From Flavobacterium orientale (GTDB lineage Bacteria > Bacteroidota > Bacteroidia > Flavobacteriales > Flavobacteriaceae), in the NCBI RefSeq assembly GCF_014638005.1, contig NZ_BMFG01000004.1, positions 243,135-307,134 of the forward strand: DNA of 64,000 nt. Reading direction: 5' to 3'. Position numbers and translations under genes: made by a program. Positions 53,274 to 61,600 of the stretch are shown one piece after another. Below the pieces are notes generated by a model. That model made no database searches and was not told the origin of the DNA. It saw nothing but the letters and a program-made list of their open reading frames with translations. The number at the start of each line of letters is the position of its first letter. Position 1 is the stretch's first letter.

Positions 53274-54154
53274 TTTTTTATAATTTCAATTTCTACTCTT
53301 CGGTTTGCAGCTCGCTCTTCTTCATTTTTTTCAGGTAATGTAAAAATGGGTTGAGAGCTTCCAAAACCTTGATAAGACAACCGGGATTTTTCAATTCCGT
53401 TAAAAATTAAAAACTGTTGGATTGCTTTTGCCCGTTGGGTTGACAAATTATTTCGATCTGTTGGCATACAACAAAGATGTCCTTGAATATTAATCTCTAA
53501 ATTTGGATTTTGCTGCATTACTAGTAACAATTCATATAATTTACCACGACTTTCATTTACAATTGCGAAGGTATTTAAATGAAAATTTAAATTGTCAATT
53601 TTTAATTTTTCACCAGGTTTAGATTCGTCAATTTTTTGCATGAACTCGCGATTCAATTCGTATTCTGATACTGAACCGTTTGGGTTTTTAATTTGAATTA
53701 TTTCAGGGAAAATTCGTTTTGGTTTTTGAATTGGAGTTTTTTCAATTGGTTTGATTCCTAAAATTTCGTCTTCTCTATGTAAATCTTTTTCTTCAATAAA
53801 ATAAACTGTTACTCTTCTGTTTTTTGATTTGTCTTCACTTTGTTGGTGTTGTTTGCCATAGCTTCGAGTTTTGAAATCCGAACGAATAGCTACTTTATTT
53901 CCAATTTCATTAAACACAAAATTTACTCTTTTTTGAGCTAAAGTATCATTAAAGCCAACCGAACCATCTTCATCGGCATAGCCATTTATAGCAACAATTT
54001 TAACTTTAGTATTTTCATTAATCCAGTCATTGAGTCTTGCTAATTCTGATTTTTTTAATTCAAATTTATTGCTATCAAAATAAAATGATTCTTGTTCTTG
54101 AGCATTTAAAAGAAAAGCCAGAAAAAAAATAGAGAATTGTAAAAATCGAAACAT
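53270..54154 (-). CDS. exported protein with two OmpA-like domains (paralogue 1)
   Basis: 294 residues, signal peptide ending near LLNAQ. Domain 1 (about 22-120) with FYFDSNKFELKKSEL...INGYADEDGS...AQKRVNFVF; a linker rich in Pro/Lys; domain 2 (about 180-293) with LNFHLNTFAIV...NIQGHLCCMPTD...STQRAKAI...FGSSQPIFTLPEKNEEERA. The GHLCC in place of GHTD is shared with the downstream paralogue. First gene of a two-gene operon; promoter not identified. Confidence 0.82.
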   Translation of the reverse strand: MFRFLQFSIFFLAFLLNAQEQESFYFDSNKFELKKSELARLNDWINENTKVKIVAINGYADEDGSVGFNDTLAQKRVNFVFNEIGNKVAIRSDFKTRSYGKQHQQSEDKSKNRRVTVYFIEEKDLHREDEILGIKPIEKTPIQKPKRIFPEIIQIKNPNGSVSEYELNREFMQKIDESKPGEKLKIDNLNFHLNTFAIVNESRGKLYELLLVMQQNPNLEINIQGHLCCMPTDRNNLSTQRAKAIQQFLIFNGIEKSRLSYQGFGSSQPIFTLPEKNEEERAANRRVEIEIIKN

Positions 54155-54217
54155 TTTAATGGTATTTTAATAGATAACGAATATAATGAAAATTAATTTT
54201 GAATAACTATTAAAATC

Positions 54218-54249
54218 AAAAAGGGATGACGTTAATCATCCCTTTTTTT
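54218..54249. terminator. orphan intrinsic terminator
   Basis: A 12-bp perfect stem (AAAAAGGGATGA with its complement) around CGTTAA with T runs on both sides. It stands 64 bases upstream of the OmpA operon and 153 bases past the glnN terminator, with no gene ending at it. See finding on a possible small RNA. Confidence 0.8.
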
Positions 54250-54401
54250 GGTGGTAATTTTTTGGAAATTTAGTTAATGTTTTGTTATGAGGTTCTCTTA
54301 TTACTATAAGTTTGAATCATTATACGGTGCTAAAATAAATAATTATTTTTATAAAAAAACATTTTATTCTACAAAAGTTTACAATTTATTTACATTGAAG
54401 A

Positions 54402-54437
54402 GATAAAAAAAAACCACTCTGTTGATTGAGTGGTTTT
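54402..54437 (-). terminator. terminator of the glutamine synthetase gene
   Basis: A 10-bp stem AAAACCACTC/GAGTGGTTTT, eight-base loop, minus-strand T run, nine bases after the stop. Confidence 0.92.
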
Positions 54438-54445
54438 CAAATTAA

Positions 54446-56635
54446 TTATTTTGTAAATAATAACTCTCTATATTTTGTTAGTGTCCAAATTTCATCATCT
54501 ACTAACAATTCCAATTTATCAGAATGATATCTAATTTCTTCAAAAAACGGCTTTACTTTATCACAATAAGCGGCAGCCATTTTTTCAGCATTAGTAAGTG
54601 TGTTTGCTTTTTTACGTTCTTCAGTCATTTTACCAACTTTCAGATTGATACCTTCAATATGCTCTGAAATTTCTTTGATTAAACTGATTTGTTCTTTAGC
54701 AATTTTTTCAAAATCTTTTCCAAAAATTTCTTTTAAACCTCTAACATTTTCAATCAAAATATTTTGATATCTAATTGCTGTTGGCACCACATGATTTCTG
54801 GCAATATCACCTAAAACACGACCTTCAATTTGAATTTTCTTGGTATATTCTTCCAATTCAATTTCATATCGAGCTTCCACTTCTACATGATTCATTACAT
54901 TCAATTCTTCAAAAAGAGCAATTGCTTTTTTAGAAACTTTTGCCTTTAAAGCTTCCGGAGTTGTTTTGTGATTGCTTAAACCTCTTTTTTTAGCTTCTTT
55001 TTCCCACGCCTCACTATAACCATCTCCTTCAAAAAGGATGGCTTTTGTTTGTTTGATATATTCTCTTAAAACATTGAAAATTGCTTCATCTTTTTTCAAA
55101 TCATTTTTTTCAATCAACGTGTCTACTTCAGCTTTGAAATCTTTTAATTGTTTGGCAACAATACTATTTAAAGTTGTCATTGCATTAGCACAATTGGCTG
55201 ATGAACCCACAGCTCTAAATTCGAATTTATTACCTGTAAATGCAAATGGAGATGTTCTGTTTCTATCGGTGTTATCCAAAAGAACATCCGGAATTTTGCC
55301 CACTACATTCAGTTTTAAATCTGTTTTTTCTTCCGGAGAAAGTTTTCCTGTTGACACTCCTTCCAATTCTTCTAAAACTTTTGTCAACTGTTGACCAATA
55401 AACACAGAAATAATTGCAGGAGGAGCTTCGTTAGCACCTAATCTGTGATCATTACTTGCAGAAGCAATTGCAGCACGAAGTAATTCTTCATAAACATTCA
55501 CTGCTTTTATAGTATTGATGAAGAAAGTCAAAAATTGTAAGTTACTCATTGGTGTTTTGCCCGGACTTAATAAGTTAATACCCGTGTCTGTAGCTAACGA
55601 CCAGTTGTTGTGTTTACCTGAACCATTCACTCCTTTGAAAGGTTTTTCATGGAATAAAACCCTGAACTCATGACGCTCTGCTACTTTTTGCATTACATCC
55701 ATCAACAGAGAATTATGATCTACTGCCAAATTGGTTTCTTCAAAAATTGGAGCTAATTCAAATTGATTTGGTGCAACTTCATTATGTCTTGTTTTAACAG
55801 GAATTCCCAAAAGCATACATTCATTTTCAAGATCTCTCATATAATTTAATACACGAGTTGGAATTGACCCAAAATAATGATCTTCTAATTGTTGTCCTTT
55901 TGCAGATGTATGACCTAACAACGTTCTTCCTGTTGCTAAAATATCGGGTCTGGAATTTGCTAAAGCGGTATCAATTAGAAAATATTCTTGTTCCCAACCT
56001 AAAGTTGGCGTCACTTTTTTTACATTTTTATCAAAATATTTACATACTTCTGTTGCCGCTTCATCAATTGCATGTAAAGCTCTCAAAAGTGGTGTTTTAT
56101 AATCTAATGCTTCTCCAGTATAAGAAACAAAAACCGTTGGAATACATAGCGTTGTTCCGTAAATGAAAGCAGGTGAAGTTGGATCCCAAGCGGTGTAACC
56201 TCTTGCTTCAAAAGTATTACGAATCCCTCCATTTGGAAAACTGGAAGCGTCTGGTTCTTGTTGAGCTAATTGATCGCCTCCAAATTTTTCAACCGGATCG
56301 CTACCGTCAAAAGAAGTTTCAAAAAAGGCATCGTGCTTTTCTGCAGTAGCTCCTGTTAAAGGTTGAAACCAATGCGTATAATGGGTTACTCCTTTAGTTA
56401 ATGCCCATTCTTTCATTCCCATTGCGATGTAATCTGCCAATTTTCTGTCGATTTTTATTCCGTGTTGCACAGCGTTTTTTACAGCTTTGTATGCATCAGG
56501 AGTTAAAAACTTCCGCATTGATTTGTCATTAAAGACATTAGTTCCAAAAATTTCGGATTTTTTTCCAATTTCTTCCACTTTTACAGGTTTTCTACCTAAA
56601 GTTTCTTTTAATGCTTGAAAACGAATTGTTGACAT
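54446..56635 (-). CDS. glnN: glutamine synthetase type III
   Basis: 729 residues, the length of GSIII/GlnN, and found in Bacteroidota in place of the shorter GlnA. GSIII_N region (ALKETLGRKPVKV; FGTNVFND), then WFQPLTG, GWEQEYFLID (catalytic Glu region), TRHNEVAPNQFELAPIFEETNLAVDHN, GSGKHNNWSLATDTG and the C-terminal extension (EKDLKK-type helices). Makes glutamine from glutamate and ammonia with ATP. Has an excellent promoter and its own terminator, so it is monocistronic. Confidence 0.96.
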   Translation of the reverse strand: MSTIRFQALKETLGRKPVKVEEIGKKSEIFGTNVFNDKSMRKFLTPDAYKAVKNAVQHGIKIDRKLADYIAMGMKEWALTKGVTHYTHWFQPLTGATAEKHDAFFETSFDGSDPVEKFGGDQLAQQEPDASSFPNGGIRNTFEARGYTAWDPTSPAFIYGTTLCIPTVFVSYTGEALDYKTPLLRALHAIDEAATEVCKYFDKNVKKVTPTLGWEQEYFLIDTALANSRPDILATGRTLLGHTSAKGQQLEDHYFGSIPTRVLNYMRDLENECMLLGIPVKTRHNEVAPNQFELAPIFEETNLAVDHNSLLMDVMQKVAERHEFRVLFHEKPFKGVNGSGKHNNWSLATDTGINLLSPGKTPMSNLQFLTFFINTIKAVNVYEELLRAAIASASNDHRLGANEAPPAIISVFIGQQLTKVLEELEGVSTGKLSPEEKTDLKLNVVGKIPDVLLDNTDRNRTSPFAFTGNKFEFRAVGSSANCANAMTTLNSIVAKQLKDFKAEVDTLIEKNDLKKDEAIFNVLREYIKQTKAILFEGDGYSEAWEKEAKKRGLSNHKTTPEALKAKVSKKAIALFEELNVMNHVEVEARYEIELEEYTKKIQIEGRVLGDIARNHVVPTAIRYQNILIENVRGLKEIFGKDFEKIAKEQISLIKEISEHIEGINLKVGKMTEERKKANTLTNAEKMAAAYCDKVKPFFEEIRYHSDKLELLVDDEIWTLTKYRELLFTK

Positions 56636-56671
56636 AGATGATAATTTGAAGGATTACTATTTTTTACGTTG

Positions 56672-56701
56672 CAAATTTAATACTTTTTAGATATAAAACA
56701 A
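56672..56701 (-). promoter_or_regulatory. glnN promoter
   Basis: Minus strand TTG (56701-56699), exactly 19 bases, then TAAATTTG followed by C (56679-56672), 36 bases before the ATG. Full consensus match; the TTG abuts the hairpin of the upstream exchanger terminator. Confidence 0.85.
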
Positions 56702-56730
56702 TTAACCCCCTATTTTTTTAGGGGGTTAAT
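56701..56730 (-). terminator. hairpin after the exchanger gene
   Basis: A 12-bp perfect stem ATTAACCCCCTA with its complement, loop of six T, then a weak T stretch on the minus strand. Located 56 bases beyond the exchanger stop. Confidence 0.65.
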
Positions 56731-56785
56731 TAAAAAAAATAATATAATAATTCAAAATACCTACAAAAAATAGGGTTGATACATT

Positions 56786-57721
56786 TTATATAAAAGTTAA
56801 ATAAATAAAAGCACCATAAGCTATCACTAAAACAAAACCTGCTTTTCTATCCAAATACCCTTTTTTAGGAAGCATAACTAATGGAATTAAAATAAAAGAA
56901 AATGCCAGCATCCAAATAATATCAAAGGACATTAATCTATTATCAACCAGCTTTACAGGATGGATAATAGCAGTTAACCCTAAAACTGACAGAATATTAA
57001 AGATATTAGAGCCAATTATATTTCCAATTGAGATGGAGCTTTCCTTTTTTAAAGCAGCAATAATTGAAGCAGCAAGTTCCGGGATGCTTGTTCCAATTGC
57101 AACAACAGTAACTGCAATGACCCGATCAGAAACGCCATAGGCTTCTGCTAAGTTGACAGCCCCTTTTATTAATAACTCAGAACCACCCCATAATCCTAAA
57201 CCACCTAGTACTAAGAAGAGTATAACTTGATACATAGGCATTGCTTTTTCAAGAGGAATTTCGACTTCTGATGTAGTTTTCTTTTGGAATTTGATTAGAT
57301 ATATTACAAAACAAATCAAAAGCAAAAACAAAATAATTCCTTCTATTCTGCTTATTTCACCATCATAGTATAAAATTCCAAACAACAAAACAGAAGAAAT
57401 CATCATTGCCGGCCAATCTGTTTTAAAAAATGACTCATCCACTTTCATAGCATTGATAATCATAACAATTCCGAGAATTAACCCAATATTAGCAATGTTA
57501 GAACCAATTACATTCCCTAAAGCGATATCGGGAAAACCTGCCATTGCAGACTTAATACTAACTATTAATTCCGGTGCAGAAGTGGCAAAAGAAACCACTG
57601 TCATTCCTATAATAATTTTTGAAATGTTTAATCTTAAGGACATTCCAACAGCCGATTTCAATAACCAATCGCCTCCCAAGACTAACAAAACTAAACCCGC
57701 AATAATGAAAACAAAATCCAT
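56786..57721 (-). CDS. calcium/sodium antiporter, CaCA family (YrbG-like)
   Basis: 311 residues, about 10 membrane helices in two related halves. The alpha repeats carry the signature ATSAPELIVSIKSA...GNVIGSNIANIGLILG and GTSIPELAASIIAALKKE...GNIIGSNIFNILSVLG. Family members exchange Na+ for Ca2+, or K+. The two GNxxGSN motifs carry the ion-binding residues and are intact. No regulator is adjacent. Confidence 0.93.
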   Translation of the reverse strand: MDFVFIIAGLVLLVLGGDWLLKSAVGMSLRLNISKIIIGMTVVSFATSAPELIVSIKSAMAGFPDIALGNVIGSNIANIGLILGIVMIINAMKVDESFFKTDWPAMMISSVLLFGILYYDGEISRIEGIILFLLLICFVIYLIKFQKKTTSEVEIPLEKAMPMYQVILFLVLGGLGLWGGSELLIKGAVNLAEAYGVSDRVIAVTVVAIGTSIPELAASIIAALKKESSISIGNIIGSNIFNILSVLGLTAIIHPVKLVDNRLMSFDIIWMLAFSFILIPLVMLPKKGYLDRKAGFVLVIAYGAFIYLTFI

Positions 57722-58006
57722 CTAATTTATTTTTTTACGAAAGTATAAAACCTTACTGATAAATAAATCATACTTCTAACCCTTTTATTATAATTATAAA
57801 AAAAATATTTTTCTTTATACTAAAATTGAGAAATTATGAGATGCCCATAATAAATAGGATAGCCGTTCTAACTTATCCTGAAATGACTATACGGATTACT
57901 AAACACATCCTATTATAGTTCTACAACTATAACTTACTTTGGGTTTGCATTGTGCTATTTGCTTCTATCTTTAAATTATGATATATGTTAAAATCTGTCA
58001 CCATTG

Positions 58007-58061
58007 ATGGCTTACCTATGGCTTATCTATGACTTATCTATGGCTTATCTATGGCTTTGAC
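58007..58061. repeat. undecamer array O
   Basis: Five 11-bp units: ATGGCTTACCT, ATGGCTTATCT, ATGACTTATCT, ATGGCTTATCT, ATGGCTTTGAC, running directly into the TTGACCCGTCC motif. Confidence 0.9.
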
Positions 58062-58239
58062 CCGTCCTAAAATAACTATACCGATTTTTAAATAAATCCT
58101 ATACTAGTTATACAACTATATTTCTTCATCCTAAACTTACTATACAACTATTTTAATCTCACCATTGCCCGACCCCTCTCCAAAGGGAATGGAGATAAAA
58201 ATGAGTTGATGGAGATTTGTTAAAATCTGTCACCGTTAG

Positions 58240-58283
58240 TGCTTTATTCTAGCTTTATTTAGGCATTATACATGCTTTAACTA
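58240..58283. repeat. undecamer array P, degenerate
   Basis: Four 11-bp units: TGCTTTATTCT, AGCTTTATTTA, GGCATTATACA, TGCTTTAACTA, in the same position of the second composite module as array O in the first. Confidence 0.6.
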
Positions 58284-58493
58284 TACCGTTGACCCCTCTG
58301 AGCGTGGTAAATGACCCGTCCTAAAATAACTATAGAGGTTATTAAATAAATCCTATACTAGTTATACAACTATACTCCTTAATCCTAAACTTATTATACA
58401 ACTGTTTTTTTTTATTGTAATCACTTTTAATATAATTCCGGGAGTATCACAACGATTTTTGATTTACGAAAATTTTCGTCAAACTAAAGTCAA

Positions 58494-58526
58494 AGTATCG
58501 TCGGAGTATCTATGGAGTATCTATGG
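58494..58526. repeat. undecamer array Q
   Basis: Three 11-bp units: AGTATCGTCGG, AGTATCTATGG, AGTATCTATGG, followed two bases later by TTGACCCGTCC. Confidence 0.85.
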
Positions 58527-58602
58527 AGTTGACCCGTCCTAAAAAAGCTTATGAGGTTGTGCTTTGAAAACAACCAAACAAGGGGGTTTTACCAGATAGA
58601 GC

Positions 58603-58633
58603 AAAAAAAAGGGGTGCTTTTAAGCACCCCTTT
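58603..58633 (-). terminator. terminator of the HYR adhesin gene
   Basis: A 12-bp perfect stem AAAGGGGTGCTT/AAGCACCCCTTT, two-base gap, minus-strand run of eight T, 22 bases beyond the stop codon. Confidence 0.93.
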
Positions 58634-58655
58634 AGTTAATTAAGTTAAACTAAGA

Positions 58656-61600
58656 TTATCTTAAACCAGATATAACCTTTTTAATTTCACTAGCTTGATC
58701 AGTAGTGATTTTAATAAAGTACACTTGGCCTGACTCATTCAAGAAGCTAACATCAAGTTTTACTTCTTTTTTGTAATATGAGCTATCATCTTTAAATGTT
58801 CTAATCAATGAACCTCTGATGTCAAAGAATTCAATTGTTACATCAGACTTATAATCAAATTCATATCTGATAGTCAATTCATCAACAAACGGTACCGGAT
58901 AAGCTTCAAATGAAGCTACTGCAGCTACTTTAGCTTTTGTAGCCGGACTACCTCCTAACGGACAACCTGTATTATTCAATTGATCTAATTGAGATGCAAG
59001 TTGACCCGGTGCATTACCTCCTGCAATGAATGCAGCATTTACAGCATTTATAATTGATTGAACAGTACTATAAGGTGTTGGATAGTTAATATCCGCATGA
59101 CACGCATTTAATAAAGCTGCAACCGATTGTCTGCCAAGGTTATTAACACCTCCGCCACCTAAGTTCACCACTTGAAGTAATGTTTTGTTAGCCAAACCAT
59201 TTGGAGCGTTAACAAACACACTTCCGTATAATGTTGTTGTTGAATAAGTAGCACACCATCTGTCGGTATGATTTTTCCAGTATCCAATTGTACATCCGTC
59301 GAAACATTCCGGTGTTGTAAAGGTAACAACACGTGTTTCAGTTGATCCACATTCGTCAGTAACTACAAATGTAACTGTTATTGTTTGTCCCGGTTCAGGT
59401 AAAACAAATCCGGTTAAGTCTGTAGCGGTTAATTCTCCACAACCTCCATCATAAGAGAATGAAGCAATCCACTGAGCAAATGCTACATCAAGATCAGCAT
59501 CACAATCAGGACTTACATTAGCCGGAACACTTACATTGATTCCAACAGTGTTAATAGTAAATGTAGCTGTTGTGCTCGATGCGTTTCCAGAACAATCAGT
59601 AGCTGTAAAAGTTACAGTTACAGCACCACATGTTCCATCAAATCCATCAAAGCTATCAGACCATGTTACATCACTACAAGAATCTGTAGCCGATGCTCCA
59701 CCATTAGATGCTAACCATAAGGCTAACTCATCTAAGTTGCCATTACCATCACAATTAACTGATTGATTTGCTGCAGGCGTTACAACAGGAGCTGTTGTAT
59801 CTTGCACTGTAATCATTTGTTTGTGAATTGTAAAGTTTTTACAACTATCTGTAGCTTTCCATATACGGTCAATGATATAACTACCAGGACAGTCACCAGG
59901 AATAATTGCTTCATAGAAGATTACTGTAGCTGTACCACAATTATCTATTGCAGTCAATACTTCCGGTGTTGGGATGTTATCACACTCTACAGTTAAACTG
60001 TTTGGAGGCAACTGACCAACAAAGGTTGGAGCAATTGTATCTTCCACATTGATTTTCTGAGTATGTGAAACACTATTTCCAGCACAGTCTGTTGCTGTCC
60101 ATGTTCTGGTTACTAAATATTTACCAGGACAATCTCCAGGTGTAACTACTTCAGAAAACTCAACTTCTACTTCACTACAATTATCCGTTGCAGTTATTAC
60201 CGCTGCTTCCGGAACATCACATTGAACATTTACATTTCCTGGTAAGTCACCAACAAATACCGGTGCTGTAGTATCCTCGATAGTAATCGTTTGTGAAGCA
60301 GAGCTAGAATTACCTGCACAGTCTGTTGCTGTCCATGTTCTAGTTTTTGTTCCTAAACCACACTCATCTAAGTCTGAACTATCAGCATAAGTAATTGTTA
60401 CTTTACTATCACAATCATCCAAAGCAATTGGTGCACTAAACACTATAGGCTCTGAACATTCTACTGTGTAGTCTGCTCCAACTCCTGAGAAAACAGGTGC
60501 TGTTGTGTCTTCGATAGTAATCGTTTGAGACGCTGAACTTGAGTTACCTGCACAGTCTGTTGCTGTCCATGTTCTAGTTACAGTTCCTAAACCACACTCA
60601 TCTAAGTCTGAGCTATCCACATACGTTAAGCTTACTTCGCTATCACAAGTATCCGCTGCACTTGGCATGCTGAATACTGCTTCTGTTGGACATTCTACTG
60701 TATAAGCTGCTCCAACTCCTGAGATAACAGGTGCTGTAGTATCTTCGATGGTGATCGTTTGAGACGCTGAACTTGAGTTACCTGCACAGTCTGTTGCTGT
60801 CCATGTTCTAGTTACAGTTCCTAAACCACACTCATCTAAGTCTGAGCTATCCACATATGTTAAGCTTACTTGGCTGTCACATGCATCAGAAGCACTTGGT
60901 GTGCTGAATACTGCTGCTGTTGGACATTCTACTGTGTAAGCTGCTCCAACTCCTGAAATTACAGGTGCTGTAGTATCTTCGATAGTAATCGTTTGTGAAG
61001 CTGAACTTGAGTTACCTGCACAGTCTGTTGCTGTCCATGTTCTAGTTACAGTTCCTAAACCACACTCATCTAAGTCTGAGCTATCCACATATGTTAAGCT
61101 TACTTCGCTATCACAAGTATCCGCTGCACTTGGCATGCTGAATACTGCTGCTGTTGGACATTCTACTGTGTAAGCTTCACCAACTCCTGAGAATACAGGT
61201 GCTGTAGTGTCTTCGATAGTAATCGTTTGAGACGCTGAACTAGAGTTACCTGCACAGTCTGTTGCTGTCCATGTTCTAGTTACAGTTCCTAAACCACACT
61301 CATCTAAGTCTGAGCTATCCACATACGTTAAGCTTACTTCGCTATCACAAGTATCCGCTGCACTTGGCATGCTGAATACTGCTTCTGTTGGACATTCTAC
61401 TGTATAAGCTGCTCCAACTCCTGAGATAACAGGTGCTGTAGTATCTTCGATGGTGATCGTTTGAGACGCTGAACTTGAGTTACCTGCACAGTCTGTTGCT
61501 GTCCATGTTCTAGTTACAGTTCCTAAACCACACTCATCTAAGTCTGAGCTATCCACATATGTTACGCTTACTTCGTTATCACAAGTATCCGCTGCACTTG

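Larger units (their letters stand above)
57987..58404. repeat. two tandem composite modules
   Basis: Each module has GTTAAAATCTGTCACC, then an 11-bp array (58007-58061; 58240-58283), then TGACCC(G/C)T and TCCTAAAATAACTATA plus about 70 bases ending TATACAACT. The second module (58219-58404) is about 85% alike to the first in the common blocks by eye. Confidence 0.7.
57722..58602. other. 881-base non-coding stretch of interleaved repeats
   Basis: No open frame over 60 codons. It contains two copies of GTTAAAATCTGTCACC (57987-58002; 58219-58234), three arrays of degenerate 11-bp units, each followed by TTGACCCGTCC or a variant, and three to four copies of a module beginning TCCTAAAATAACTATA (57876-57931 diverged; 58065-58150; 58319-58404; 58537-58544 truncated). 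It looks like nested or decayed repeat elements, perhaps of insertion-sequence or MITE origin. Confidence 0.75.

Noticed and set aside
57722..58602. Decayed transposase gene in the repeat-dense gap
   Set aside because: No fragments of a transposase reading frame were seen on either strand, only short repeats.
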